This document shows, piece by piece, positions 9,239 through 18,780 of a stretch of 64,000 nt of DNA. The stretch's first letter is position 1. Each line of letters begins with the position of its first letter. Below the pieces are notes generated by a model that was not told the origin of the DNA, did not search any database, and worked only from the letters and a program-made list of their open reading frames with translations. Source of the DNA: Cutibacterium acnes (GTDB taxonomy: Bacteria; Actinomycetota; Actinomycetes; Propionibacteriales; Propionibacteriaceae); contig NZ_CP023676.1 in assembly GCF_003030305.1 (NCBI RefSeq), positions 1,922,001-1,986,000 on the forward strand, in the 5' to 3' direction. The translations under genes and the position numbers were made by a program.

Positions 9239-10047
9239 GTAGGAGGCAGCACGTCGCCGTCCGCACCTCAGCGACTTCTCGAATCCTGCTCATCATCACC
9301 GCCATTATGGGGTTGCTGGCCTTCTGCTGGCCGCTCTTCCTCAATCCGGGAGGCGCTGCCGACTATGAGACGCGCACCCCGTTTCTTTTCGCCGCGATCC
9401 TGCCCGTGGTGTTGGCGGTGGTGGTCTCGCAACTCAGTTCGGACGGGATCGACGTCAAGGCCCTCGCCATGATTGGTGTCCTCACCGCATGTGGGGCAGC
9501 GCTACGCACCATCAGCCCGTCAATGGCAGGGATCTCCTTCGTCTTCATCCTCATGATTGCCGGGGCAAGGGTGTTCGGTGCGGCGTTCGGTTTCGTCCTT
9601 GGCACCACGACAATGTTCGCATCCGCCCTGCTCACCGCAGGTTTCGGGCCGTGGCTGCCCTACCAAATGATCGCCTCGGGGTTCGTCGGGCTGGGAGCGG
9701 GGCTGCTCCCCCGGGCGCGGGGAAGAGCCGAAATCGCCTGGCTATGTGGTTGGGGATTCGTGTCAGCCTTCGTCTACGGGTGGCTGATGGACTTCGCCTT
9801 CTGGCCCTTTAACCTCGGCACCAGCACCCAGCTATCTTTCGACCCGCACGCATCTCCACTGACGAACCTGTGGCATTTCGTCTTATTCAACATGGCGACA
9901 TCCATGGGATGGAATCTGGGACGCGCACTCACTAACGTGGTGTGCCTAGCATTGCTAGGAGGCCCGATTCTCCGGGTATTACGGCGGGCCTCCCGACGCG
10001 CCCAGTTCGTGCCAGATGCAGTCAGCCTCGGCACGGAGGAAAACTAA
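9235..10047 (+). CDS. ECF transporter substrate-binding S component
   Basis: A 270-residue polytopic membrane protein with six or so hydrophobic segments, in the S-subunit position of the ECF unit. Blocks such as AGISFVFILMIAGARVFG, FGFVLGTTTMFASAL and GFGPWLPYQMIASGFVG resemble the actinobacterial S components annotated as CbrT-like (predicted cobalamin or a precursor). The substrate cannot be read from sequence, and no B12 riboswitch sits in front of the operon. It ends one base from the stop of the convergent SDR gene. Confidence 0.82.
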   Translation: MSRRQHVAVRTSATSRILLIITAIMGLLAFCWPLFLNPGGAADYETRTPFLFAAILPVVLAVVVSQLSSDGIDVKALAMIGVLTACGAALRTISPSMAGISFVFILMIAGARVFGAAFGFVLGTTTMFASALLTAGFGPWLPYQMIASGFVGLGAGLLPRARGRAEIAWLCGWGFVSAFVYGWLMDFAFWPFNLGTSTQLSFDPHASPLTNLWHFVLFNMATSMGWNLGRALTNVVCLALLGGPILRVLRRASRRAQFVPDAVSLGTEEN

Positions 10048-10048
10048 C

Positions 10049-10810
10049 CTACATTTCCGCAAGCGCCTCCGGCCCCTCAGGCAGGATCTGTCCGCCATCC
10101 ACCACGATCGACTGACCGGTCACATAGCGCGCCCCATCCGAGGCGAGATACGCCACTGCCTCACCGATGTCCTTCGCCTCGCCCAGCATCCCCAGCGGCA
10201 CGGCCTTCGCCATCTCGGCGAGGTAATCATCGCCAAGCGCCTTCAGACCTGGGGTCATAATATTGCCCGGCATCACGGCGTTGATGGTGATCCTGTCGCC
10301 TGCCAGCTCCATCGCGGCCGAGCGAATGAATCCCATCTGTGCCGCCTTGGTGGCGCCGTAGTGGGACCACCCTGGGTAGCCGGTGATGTTGCCAGTGATC
10401 GACGACGTGACCACGATGCGCCCGCGACCAGATTCACGCAGGGCTGGCGTTGCCGCTTGGACGACGTGCATCATGCCTTTAACATTCACGTCGAAGATGA
10501 AGTCAATTCGGTCATCGTCAAGATGAGCGAGACGGACCTGGGGATACACACCAGCGTTAGCAATGAGCACGGACAGGCCACCACACTCGGTAGCAACATC
10601 ATTCACCACGCGGATGCAGGCTTTCTTGTCCCGCACGTCGAGTTGGTAAACGTCGAGTCCGTCTTCGCGCGCCTGAGCACACCTTTCCTCGGTCACACCG
10701 GTCACGGCAACACGGGCACCGTGGAGTGCGAGTACCTCCGCGATTCCGCGACCTATTCCAGCGGTTCCACCGGTCACCAGCGCGGTGCGACCAGCAAGCA
10801 ATCCAGTCAT
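10049..10810 (-). CDS. Short-chain dehydrogenase/reductase, FabG-like
   Basis: A 253-residue classical SDR, probably NADP(H)-dependent and cytoplasmic. It carries the dinucleotide loop TGGTAGIGRG, the structural LIANAG, the catalytic Ser in VVTSSITG and YGATK (Tyr-x3-Lys), plus the C-terminal VTGQSIVVDGG. These fit 3-oxoacyl-ACP reductases and many sugar or alcohol dehydrogenases, and the neighbours do not identify the substrate. The start at 10810 follows GGAGGA with 6-7 bases spacing; the ATG at 10846 has none. The gene stands alone between the ECF operon (convergent) and the ABC exporter. Confidence 0.85.
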   Translation of the reverse strand: MTGLLAGRTALVTGGTAGIGRGIAEVLALHGARVAVTGVTEERCAQAREDGLDVYQLDVRDKKACIRVVNDVATECGGLSVLIANAGVYPQVRLAHLDDDRIDFIFDVNVKGMMHVVQAATPALRESGRGRIVVTSSITGNITGYPGWSHYGATKAAQMGFIRSAAMELAGDRITINAVMPGNIMTPGLKALGDDYLAEMAKAVPLGMLGEAKDIGEAVAYLASDGARYVTGQSIVVDGGQILPEGPEALAEM

Positions 10811-10869
10811 TGTCACTCCTCCAACACCGTTGATCGCAGGAGACACAATTCATGGTAACAAACTGGCGC

Positions 10870-10894
10870 GGAAACACCGCGAATCGGTGTCCCC
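10870..10894 (-). terminator. Terminator of the ABC exporter operon
   Basis: On the minus strand ggggacaccg and cggtgtttcc pair over 10 bp, counting two G-U pairs, around a 5-base loop; a T-rich stretch (gtttgtt) follows about 8 bases on. It lies just after the permease stop at 10903. Confidence 0.6.
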
Positions 10895-10902
10895 GACCGG
10901 AT

Positions 10903-12516
10903 TCAGGCCACCGGGGTGATCTTCGTCAGCACCTCGTCCCAGGTGCGGTCGAGACGCCGCCCGCCTACGACGATCCCGAAGTGCAGCACCAGGAAAGACC
11001 ATCCCAGCCCGCCAACGAAGGTCAGCAGGATACTCCACCACGCATGTCCCGAAATTGCCACCAGCACCACGAGGGCAATCATTGGAATGGCAACGAGAAT
11101 CCCTGCCCCCATACCGAGAAGGGCACCGAGACAACCGGCTCCAACCGACGATCCTGAGTTAAACCCGTTGCCCTTGCGGCTCTCGACAACTCGCATCGGA
11201 TTGACGACACTCGTCCACGAGCCGATCCCGGTCGAGAGCAGGAGAACCCCCAAAGCCTCTGCACTCACAACCGGCAGCAACTTCCACTGACCACACCACC
11301 AGGAGGCGATGACGGCCAGCGCCAAGCTGACCGGCATGGTGACGAGGAGATACGCAATCGCGCGACCGCGTCGATCCTCCACCCCCGTAACCGACGACTC
11401 AATGTGGTGCCACAGAGCCGTTCCGTCATAGCTGATGAGCGACCCGGCATACATCGGCGTCGCAACGAACATCGCGGCGAAGGGGATCGCGGTAAAGATG
11501 AGAGCCGTCTGCGGACCGTGCACCTCGCCCCACCCATGGATGAGCATCGGGGCACTAGCCAGCAACGGGACGAGGAAAGTGTTGAGGAGCAGAGACGTCA
11601 TTCGGGGGTCCCGCTTCAGGTACCTCAGGGTGCGTCCAGCAATCGCCCCGGTCGGGGTGTCCGGCATCATCCGGTCGATCCCATTCGCCGACTTTACCTT
11701 CTCAACGCTCCCGCCGTCCCCGGTCGGTGCGACGAGGCGACGTGCGACGATGGCCTGCCACGCCCACACCATGACAGCGACCGTGGCGATGCTGATGACG
11801 AGCTTAACGGCGAAGGCTAACCAGCGGCCATGGGCAACCTCCCACGGCATTGACCATGCCCAGCCCAACGGGGTCCACCCGATGATTCGCCCAACGTTGA
11901 CCGGAACCGTGCGGGTGACTGTGGCGGTCCTCGTCACGACCTGCATCCCGAGGCCTAGACCGCAGCACAACAGCATGACGAGGATCATCATAGTTTCACA
12001 GAACCGTCGCTTAGCCATCACAGCCGACATCGCTACCAGCAGGAGATTCGACGCGATCATGGCAGCTGACCATCCCAGCAGGACACCGAGCACAGCCGCC
12101 ACCATCGCGACAGCTCTGGCACTCGACCACGCGAGGACGTGCGAGACCGATGCCACAAGGGTGACGACCCCTCCCCAGCTCAATAGCCCGACGACAACGA
12201 AAGCGGGCATGAGTTCCCTCGCCCGCCTCGAAAAGACCGCATATCGCGATGGATCTGTGTAGGTGGGCTGAGCACCAAAAAGCACCGGCACAGTGATCCA
12301 GAAAACGATCAGCGACGCCCCCGCTACGGCGGTGCTGGCACCGCGAGGGTCGATAGCGAGTTGCCCGGCTGCCCACACATAGGCGAAATAGTTCCCACCG
12401 AGGAACAGGGACACGAGGACCAGGAAGATGAGTCCGAAGATCTCGGCCGGCTTGGCACCTTTGCGAAGGGGGACCAGGGTGGTGACCCACTGGTGCTTCA
12501 AGACCTGCGCAACCAC
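10903..12516 (-). CDS. ABC exporter membrane subunit
   Basis: A 537-residue integral membrane protein with about ten to twelve hydrophobic segments and no ATPase motifs. It is coupled to the ABC ATPase gene upstream: its GTG start at 12516 overlaps the last 19 bases of that gene. The architecture fits large ABC-2-like exporter permeases that pair with one CcmA-type ATPase. Substrate unknown; candidates are peptides, lipids or drugs. The first residues MVAQVLKHQWVTTLVP precede the first membrane segment and face the cytoplasm by charge. Confidence 0.72.
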   Translation of the reverse strand: MVAQVLKHQWVTTLVPLRKGAKPAEIFGLIFLVLVSLFLGGNYFAYVWAAGQLAIDPRGASTAVAGASLIVFWITVPVLFGAQPTYTDPSRYAVFSRRARELMPAFVVVGLLSWGGVVTLVASVSHVLAWSSARAVAMVAAVLGVLLGWSAAMIASNLLLVAMSAVMAKRRFCETMMILVMLLCCGLGLGMQVVTRTATVTRTVPVNVGRIIGWTPLGWAWSMPWEVAHGRWLAFAVKLVISIATVAVMVWAWQAIVARRLVAPTGDGGSVEKVKSANGIDRMMPDTPTGAIAGRTLRYLKRDPRMTSLLLNTFLVPLLASAPMLIHGWGEVHGPQTALIFTAIPFAAMFVATPMYAGSLISYDGTALWHHIESSVTGVEDRRGRAIAYLLVTMPVSLALAVIASWWCGQWKLLPVVSAEALGVLLLSTGIGSWTSVVNPMRVVESRKGNGFNSGSSVGAGCLGALLGMGAGILVAIPMIALVVLVAISGHAWWSILLTFVGGLGWSFLVLHFGIVVGGRRLDRTWDEVLTKITPVA

Positions 12517-13343
12517 GTAAGACCCTCCCCCATGTTGGCGTTGCCGCCGACGAGCTCGACGAACCTATTCTGCAAAGACTTGCCCTGGCAGACGTCGTCG
12601 AGGGCACCAATAGCGTGGAGACGTCCCCCGGCGATAACGGCCACCGAGTCGCACAAAGACTCGACAAGCTCCATGACGTGGCTGGATATGACGACCGTCC
12701 CGCCACCGTCAACGAAGCGGCGCAGGATTGACCGAATGGTCTGACCCGAGAGTGGATCGACGGATTCGAGGGGCTCGTCGAGAACGAGAACGGCAGGATC
12801 GGCGATAATGGCACAGGCCAAATCAATCTTCTTGGTCATACCCGCGGAGTAGTCACACACCAGGAGGTCGGCGGCGCTTGTCAGGCTGAGGGCGTCAAGG
12901 AGTCCCTCTGCGCGTTCGTTGATGGTGGCCTCGTCAAGTCGGTGTAGCATCCCGCAGAAGCGGAGTAACTCGCGGCCAGAGAGACGGTCGAAGGTCTTCA
13001 TCCCGTCGGGCAGGACACCCATCTGGGCCTTCGCCGCAGCCGGATCAGCCCAGACGTCATGGCCGAGCACCTCGACCCGACCGGCATCGGGACGCAGCAG
13101 TCCGGTAACCATCGAGAGGGTCGTCGTCTTGCCAGCGCCGTTGGGACCGACGAAGCCGAACATTGATCCGCGCGGAACCCACATGGTGAGGTTGTCGACG
13201 GCGACCTTGGGCCCAAACCGTTTGGTCAGTCCCTCGATCATGACCGCGGGTTGGCCCGATGGCCGGGTGTCCGCAGGGGCGGGAACAGCTGCCTGTGGGA
13301 TGGTCCGGGATCCGGTGGGGCCATCACTCATATTACTCATCAC
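12498..13343 (-). CDS. ABC exporter ATPase (CcmA/DRA type)
   Basis: The 281-residue protein is a single ABC ATPase domain preceded by about 30 Pro/Ala-rich residues. Motifs are Walker A GPNGAGKTTT, a diverged signature YSAGMTKK, Walker B VLVLDEPLESVDP and the switch His in VISSHVME. The MLHRLDE and LPDGMKTFDRLSG blocks are typical of exporter ATPases that energise a separate permease. Its partner is the overlapping membrane gene downstream. The ribosome site before GTG 13343 is weak (GAG); ATG at 13340 or 13331 could also serve. Confidence 0.85.
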   Translation of the reverse strand: MMSNMSDGPTGSRTIPQAAVPAPADTRPSGQPAVMIEGLTKRFGPKVAVDNLTMWVPRGSMFGFVGPNGAGKTTTLSMVTGLLRPDAGRVEVLGHDVWADPAAAKAQMGVLPDGMKTFDRLSGRELLRFCGMLHRLDEATINERAEGLLDALSLTSAADLLVCDYSAGMTKKIDLACAIIADPAVLVLDEPLESVDPLSGQTIRSILRRFVDGGGTVVISSHVMELVESLCDSVAVIAGGRLHAIGALDDVCQGKSLQNRFVELVGGNANMGEGLTWLRRS

Positions 13344-14219
13344 ATCATCTCAAAGGGCCAGTCTTACAGGCCACCCTCAGAAAAAGTCAGAATCATTCAT
13401 AACAGTCTCTCTGTATCCGATCCAACTTGTTTGATCCTTGGCGACCGGAACATATAACAACACATGGGGCCACACGCCCCACGACGCATAATCTTACAGT
13501 TAACCGCCATCGAGACTCAAACAGCTTAATCTTAGTTATACCCATACCAGTACGATGGATATTGTCGTTGTGAGCGATCGGGGAAGCCGACCCGGGCGAG
13601 GTGCCCAAAAAACCATCACCAACACCACGACACCGGGTGCGACAAGGCGAGACATTCATGCGGACACTAAATCCCCCTCAAAACTCATACAGATCAGCAT
13701 GCAGAACGCTACTCATGAACACGAAGGGCGAATGACAATTTGCCGTGATGAATTATTACAGATGACGCCATCGTCGATCACCCGCCTATCACGAATCAAA
13801 GTTATTTCCGTGCGTGATCCAAAAGTTAGCGTCACGCTGCCCAGAAGATCTTTCCCGACTCGTGCTGCGGTCATCACATGGCGTTCTCCGTATCAACGGC
13901 ATGTAAAACATCGGTCTCATCACACACGGCAACCCATCCGGGGCGGTGCCCTGAAATCCGGCAGAACCGGGCAAGCCCCGCGTGCCTCCGTGGCGTCAAA
14001 CCGTCGCCTTCGCCTCCAATCGGCGACGTCCGAGCACACCCATCGAGGCCCCCGCGCCCATAGGCTACGGCCGAATAGGACCAGTTCCTCCACAGCACGT
14101 GAAAATCTCGCAAACACGGGAATCATGGAGACAGGTTCGGTGTTGCACCACGTAAGCGGCTCTGCCAAGGGCCACGTCATGACGGACGTCGTGACGTATC
14201 TCGTTCCACAGGAGGAAGA
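13344..14219. other. Long intergenic region before sodA
   Basis: About 880 bases carry no gene I can support. A 354-codon open frame from 13555 has composition unlike a protein (Arg, Thr, Ser and His rich, no domain) and overlaps sodA in another frame. The part from 13360 to 13560 is AT-richer than the surroundings and should hold the promoter of the leftward ABC operon; the part near 14100-14210 must hold that of sodA. No clear hairpin, tRNA or repeat was seen. Confidence 0.5.
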
Positions 14220-14837
14220 ATGGCTGTTTACACCCTTCCCGATCTCGACTACGACTACGGCGCACTGGAGCCCCACATCTCGGGCAAGATCATGGAACTG
14301 CACCATGACAAGCACCACAACACCTACGTTCAGGGTGCCAACACCGCCCTGGAGAAGCTGGCCGAGGCCCGCGAGAAGGGCGACTTCGGAACCATCAACA
14401 AACTCGAGAAGGACCTGGCCTTTAACCTCGGCGGCCACATCAACCACTCCGTGTTCTGGAAGAACATGTCCCCTCATGGGGGCGGTCGTCCGGAGGGCAA
14501 CGAACTCGCCGCTGCGATTGACGAGTTCTTCGGTTCCTTTGACAGCTTCAAAAAGCAGTTTGAGGAAACCGCTAAGGGCGTTCAAGGCTCCGGTTGGGGC
14601 ATGCTCGTGTGGGACGTGATGGGTCAGCGCCTCAACACCATGCAGCTGTTTGACCACCAGGGCAATCTGCCGTCAACCCAGATCCCGATCGTCCAGCTCG
14701 ACATGTGGGAACACGCCTATTACCTGCAGTACCAGAACGTCAAGGCCGACTACGTCACTGCCTGGTGGAACGTCGTCAACTGGACCGACGCCGAGCAGCG
14801 GTTCGTCAAGGCCCGTTCGATCACCGGTTTGTTCTGA
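14220..14837 (+). CDS. sodA: Superoxide dismutase (Fe/Mn family)
   Basis: It converts superoxide to hydrogen peroxide and oxygen, in the cytoplasm or released. The 205-residue length is normal. The metal ligands are visible as His in MELHHDKHH, His in [10 protein letters not shown], and Asp/His in [11 protein letters not shown]. At the metal-tuning position near residue 145 it has LFDHQGN, i.e. His; the cambialistic SOD of Propionibacterium freudenreichii also has His there as I recall, so activity with either Fe or Mn is likely but inferred. A strong AGGAGGA site precedes ATG 14220. It is monocistronic, ended by a 15-bp hairpin. Confidence 0.96.
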   Translation: MAVYTLPDLDYDYGALEPHISGKIMELHHDKHHNTYVQGANTALEKLAEAREKGDFGTINKLEKDLAFNLGGHINHSVFWKNMSPHGGGRPEGNELAAAIDEFFGSFDSFKKQFEETAKGVQGSGWGMLVWDVMGQRLNTMQLFDHQGNLPSTQIPIVQLDMWEHAYYLQYQNVKADYVTAWWNVVNWTDAEQRFVKARSITGLF

Positions 14838-14873
14838 TCCGTAGGCCCTGAAGGTCCCGTACATTTTTCATCG

Positions 14874-14909
14874 TCGCTGGCCGCGTCCCCACACGGACGC
14901 GGCCAGCGA
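14874..14909 (+). terminator. sodA terminator hairpin
   Basis: Perfect 15-bp arms (tcgctggccgcgtcc and its complement) with a 6-base loop lie 36 bases after the sodA stop. No T run follows, as is common in high-GC actinobacteria. Confidence 0.8.
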
Positions 14910-15083
14910 TGTGCCCAGGTTGCACCAACGTGTCCGGCGAATCAGATCGGACTGCATGAACGTGCACCCGAGCTGAGCGCTTGAACTCACGCGTCCATAT
15001 GCCGCTGATAGCTTCGATTGCGCGTGAGGCGCTGAGGCCCCGCGCCCACCACGAGGTGGTTCGCCCACATGACGGAGCCGTCC

Positions 15084-16423
15084 ATGCGCAAAGCCGAGCA
15101 TCGCCATTCCTTATCCCGGACGATGGCCGCACTGACCGCGGTCGCCTGTGCCTCAACCTCCCTTGCCGCCACACCTACCACAGCTGCGGCAACGTCACCG
15201 TCACAGACACCGAAGGCGATGTCATCGGCGCCTTATATCTTCCCGGGCAACGACGGAAAAGCCCACAAAGTCGCTTGGGACAAGCACTCGTTCACCATCG
15301 ACGGCACCCGGTTGTCGATCTGGTTCGGGGAACTGCACTACTGGCGCCTCCCCTCCCAGCAGGCGTGGCGCGACGTCATGCGCAAAGCTCGCGCGAACGG
15401 TTTCAACGCCATCTCGTTGTACTTCTTCTGGGGCCTGCACCAAGAATCCGCTGACGGCAAGTTCGACTTCTCCGGCATTAAAGACATCGACAAACTGCTC
15501 ACCATCGCCGAAGAGGAGGGTCTGTACGTCATCGCCCGACCCGGCCCCTACATCAACGCCGAAATCTCCATGGGCGGCCTCCCCGCCACCATGAGCAACC
15601 AGCCCGGGCCTCTGCGTGGCACTGCGAACCTGGCGCGCTCAAAACAATGGCTGCATGCATTCGACGTCATCGCCCGCAAGCACCAAGTGACGACCGGCGG
15701 CGGTTCCCTGCTCATGTACCAGGTGGAGAACGAGCTGCTCGACGAGAGTTCCGACCGATCCGCCTTCCTCAAGGCGCTGACGAGCTACGTCCGGGCCGAC
15801 GGCATCACCGTCCCGCTGTTCACCAACGACTACTCAATGGCCGGGCATCGGCCGCCGTTGACGGTAATCCAAACACGTTCTGGCACTCCCGCTGGGAGGC
15901 ACCCGTTGCGACCTATCCGCATACCTTGACGGTCGACCTCGGTCGCAAGTACGCATTGTCGGCGATGAGGTGGGTCTCCCGCCGGGGCAATCCCAACGGC
16001 CGAGTCAAGACTCTCGTCTTGGAGTTCTCGACCGACGGTTCCCATTGGACCGGCAGACAACCAGTCGCTCTGCCCTCCAGCTCTTACCCAACGATCGTCA
16101 GCCTTCCGAAACAGGCGGACGCACGGTATGTGCGAATCACGATGGCCTCACCTCAGGATGCCTCCCAGCCCTTCGCGGCGATCGGTGAGGTGACCTTCGC
16201 TGGCCTCGCAAACGGCCATGCCGATCAGCCCCGGCACGATCCGACGGCGCACACGTGGGCCCCGCCGGCTCACTGTCAGGTGACGCCCGAACCTTCTCCC
16301 ACGGGGCGCCCCACCACGATACAACCCACCGCGACTCCCGCGAGCGGTTCCACAGCGACCCCGACCGGTACCGCTTCCCAGGCAAGTACGAGGCCCACGA
16401 GGCTTCCTGCGACGGGACGCTAA
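15084..16423 (+). pseudogene. GH35 beta-galactosidase with large internal deletion, ending in LPATGR
   Basis: The first frame (from ATG 15084, GGAG 6 bases upstream) encodes a signal peptide and the N-terminal half of a GH35 barrel: FGELHYWRLP, ISLYFFWGLHQ, VIARPGPYINAE and the acid/base motif QVENE. After FTNDYSMAG, around 15840, the frame is lost and stops at 15929. From the same point another frame runs to 16423: ASAAVDGNPNTFWHSRWE and a full F5/8 type C (discoidin, CBM32) domain, a Pro/Thr-rich linker, then RLPATGR and stop. The second half of the barrel with the nucleophile Glu is missing, so several hundred codons were lost in a frame-breaking deletion. The original was probably a secreted or wall-bound glycosidase. 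Confidence 0.82.
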
Positions 16424-16758
16424 GGACAAGAGTTCCTTTCATGACGCACGCGCAACTAGATGTGTCCCCATGTGTCCGGAGTGCCCGCGCCCAGCCGCCC
16501 GCGACACTTCCGGGCTGAGACACGGTCTTGTCTTACGAGGGGCCCGTCACAGCGATGGGCCCCTCGTCGTGCATCCGGGACAGGATTCACATCACCCTCG
16601 AATCCCAGCGCCGCGACCCCCATGACCAGTACGGTGAACAGATGGGCCGGAAACCACAGTAACGGTCCTAGAACCACGGAAGGGCATATCGGTCGACCGA
16701 CGGGTCCGCTCTACATTGCTTCGTGGTGCACTGTCCGCCACCGGAAGGGGCTGCCACA
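16424..16758. other. Intergenic stretch between the GH35 remnant and the MFS gene
   Basis: About 335 bases without a supportable gene. It holds one strong terminator hairpin (16535-16567) and presumably the MFS promoter. A 25-codon frame starting at 16441 has no family match I know and no clear ribosome site. Confidence 0.5.
16535..16567 (+). terminator. Terminator hairpin after the GH35 remnant
   Basis: Perfect 11-bp arms acgaggggccc and gggcccctcgt enclose an 11-base loop, 112 bases after the stop at 16423. Confidence 0.75.
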
Positions 16759-18132
16759 ATGGCCGCCAACATCCCGCTTACGAACACCGCCAATTTGACG
16801 CCCGACACGCAATTGGCGTCAGCACCAATCTCCCCCGAATCCAGACGTTTCCTGCGCCATGTCACAGCCGCCACCGCTTTCGGTGGCGGGCTCGACGGCT
16901 TCGACCTGGGCGTCATTAGCGTGGTCATCTTGCACATCAATCACGACCTCGAGCTCACCCCCGCTATGGAGGGGCTCGTCGGTGCCGCGAGCCTACTGGG
17001 CATCTTCATTGGTGCCCCACTCTTCGGCTTCCTCACCGATAAGTTCGGACGCCGCAGGATGTTCCTCGTCGACATTATTGCTTTCATCGTTATCGGCGTC
17101 GGGCAGGCTTTCGCGACGGGTGGAGTCTCCCTAGGGATCCTCAGATTCCTTTTAGGGATGGCCATCGGAGCCGAATACTCGATCGGAGCACCGATGCTTT
17201 CAGAGTTTGTTCCGGCCCGGGAGCGTGGATCGAAGCTGGCCTTCCTCGAACTATGCTGGCGCATCGGCTTCCTTATCGCTGTCCTATTGGGGTATGCGCT
17301 GCTGTGGTCTGGAGTGTCGTGGAAAGTCATCTTGGCCACTTCAGTAATCCCAGCCCTCATTGTGCTCGGGCTGCGAATCGGTCTTCCAGAATCCCCGCGC
17401 TGGTTGCTGCGTCACGGCCGTGAGGCCGAAGCACGTGAGATCGTCGAAAAGCACATGGGTCCGAAATACTTCGCCGCCGAACAGCTCAGCGACGAGTCGG
17501 TGGACGGGAAAGGCTACCGCAAGCTGTTCCGCAAGGGTCAACGGCGGCGCACGATCTTCGTCTGTATTTTCTGGACGTGCATCGTCACCCCGTATTTCGC
17601 GATCTTCACCTACGCTCCGAAAGTGCTGGAATCCCTCAACGTGAAGTCTCAAGCCGGCGGCACGATCCTCTCCAATACCATTGGCGTCGTTGGCGCGGTC
17701 GTCGGTCTGCTGGCGATCGATCGCATCGGCCGCCGACGTATGCTCATCGGGCCGTTCTGGATGCAGACCGCAGTCTTGTTGATTGTCGGGCTGTGGACCG
17801 ACGCGCCGCCGTGGGTGCTGGTGGTGGGCTTGGCTCTTTTCGCCTTGGTCAACTCCTACAGCGACATTCTTACTGCGGTGTACCCTTCTGAAATCTTCGA
17901 CACCGACATTCGATCCAGTGGCGTAGGGTTCGGGTCGGCAGTCAGCCGCATTGGTGCCTTCCTTGGCACCTACCTGCTGCCCATTGGCATCGGGACAATC
18001 GGGGTCAAGTGGTGCATGGTCATCGCGGCAGGTCTATGCGTCGTTGGCGCTGTGACCGGCCAGACGCTGGCACCTGAGACCATGAACCGGCCCCTGACGA
18101 AAACGGCAACCGGAGAGTTGTCACATGCCTGA
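16759..18132 (+). CDS. MFS transporter, sugar-porter/metabolite:H+ symporter type
   Basis: A 457-residue, 12-segment permease. Between segments 2 and 3 it has the MFS loop DKFGRRRM, mirrored after segment 8 by DRIGRRRM, and PESPRWLLRHGR after segment 6, a hallmark of the sugar-porter and aromatic-acid or metabolite symporter branches. No sugar-binding motif allows a substrate call. ATG 16759 follows AAGGGG with 8 bases spacing; the frame is open from 16723. The gene stands alone and converges on the transglutaminase-like gene with only 15 bases between stops. Confidence 0.85.
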   Translation: MAANIPLTNTANLTPDTQLASAPISPESRRFLRHVTAATAFGGGLDGFDLGVISVVILHINHDLELTPAMEGLVGAASLLGIFIGAPLFGFLTDKFGRRRMFLVDIIAFIVIGVGQAFATGGVSLGILRFLLGMAIGAEYSIGAPMLSEFVPARERGSKLAFLELCWRIGFLIAVLLGYALLWSGVSWKVILATSVIPALIVLGLRIGLPESPRWLLRHGREAEAREIVEKHMGPKYFAAEQLSDESVDGKGYRKLFRKGQRRRTIFVCIFWTCIVTPYFAIFTYAPKVLESLNVKSQAGGTILSNTIGVVGAVVGLLAIDRIGRRRMLIGPFWMQTAVLLIVGLWTDAPPWVLVVGLALFALVNSYSDILTAVYPSEIFDTDIRSSGVGFGSAVSRIGAFLGTYLLPIGIGTIGVKWCMVIAAGLCVVGAVTGQTLAPETMNRPLTKTATGELSHA

Positions 18133-18147
18133 CCCTGGGCCCGGCGC

Positions 18148-18780
18148 TCAGGCTGACAGCCCAAATGGGCGGTACATCCAACTCTGGATGCCCGATCCCG
18201 TCAGCCAGGATTTCCAGACACTAGCAACAACGATCGGGGCCAGAGCGAGGGCGGTATCAATGCTATTGAGCCTGGTGCGATCGAGTACCTCGGTGACGGG
18301 GACGAAGGCGACGTTACCAGCGGTGTTACCGGGTCGTGACGCGCAGACGTCGAGCTCTTTTCCCTGGTGTATCACCCGGAGCCAGCTGTGTCCGGTGTGA
18401 TACCACGGGTGGTGATCCAGACGGACCCGTGCTGCGTGGACTGGACGCACCTGAAACCCCAACTGCTCGAGTATCTTTCCCAGCACAATGTTGTACTGAC
18501 CTGAATGGCCGTGCCCAGCCGCTAGCGAGGTCTCGGGGCTGAGCCAGAGGTGCCAACACGAGTAGTGGGTGTACATCCGGTGCACGAGTTGGGTTGCTTC
18601 ATCGACAAGCTCCCAACCCGCCTTCCCGGACGCCCGGCACGCAGCAACGGCGTCGTCGACGGTGCGCACAGGTCGGCCAGCGGGGCCGTCAGGCATGGCC
18701 GGCTCAGGGCCGGGAGCCGCCAGGACGACGGGGGTGACGGCAGCCGCCACGCCGGCCAGCACGAGTGGGATCTTCCTCAT
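18148..18780 (-). CDS. Secreted transglutaminase-like protein without an obvious catalytic Cys
   Basis: The 210-residue protein starts with a signal peptide (MRKIPLVLAGVAAAVTPVVL). The middle resembles the transglutaminase-like core in layout: a helix NIVLGKILEQLGFQVRPVHA, then HSWLRVIHQGKELDV, matching the usual His and Asp strands. Where the nucleophilic Cys should open the helix, the sequence reads GHGHSGQYN, with no Cys; a Cys occurs earlier in HYSCWHLW. The fold call is tentative and the protein may be non-catalytic. ATG 18780 overlaps the stop of the upstream glycosyltransferase by one base (TGATG), so the two are co-translated. Confidence 0.5.
   Translation of the reverse strand: MRKIPLVLAGVAAAVTPVVLAAPGPEPAMPDGPAGRPVRTVDDAVAACRASGKAGWELVDEATQLVHRMYTHYSCWHLWLSPETSLAAGHGHSGQYNIVLGKILEQLGFQVRPVHAARVRLDHHPWYHTGHSWLRVIHQGKELDVCASRPGNTAGNVAFVPVTEVLDRTRLNSIDTALALAPIVVASVWKSWLTGSGIQSWMYRPFGLSA

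Noticed and set aside
13555-14619. A 354-codon open frame upstream of and overlapping sodA
   Set aside because: It overlaps the unmistakable sodA in another frame, its composition is Arg/Thr/Ser/His rich without a domain, and no ribosome site is apparent.
15647-16423. A separate discoidin-domain gene
   Set aside because: There is no start or signal peptide of its own before the domain; it is the 3' part of the deleted GH35 gene.
16441-16518. A 25-codon frame that might be a leader peptide before the MFS gene
   Set aside because: It has no clear ribosome site, no codon run tied to regulation, and a terminator hairpin separates it from the MFS gene.
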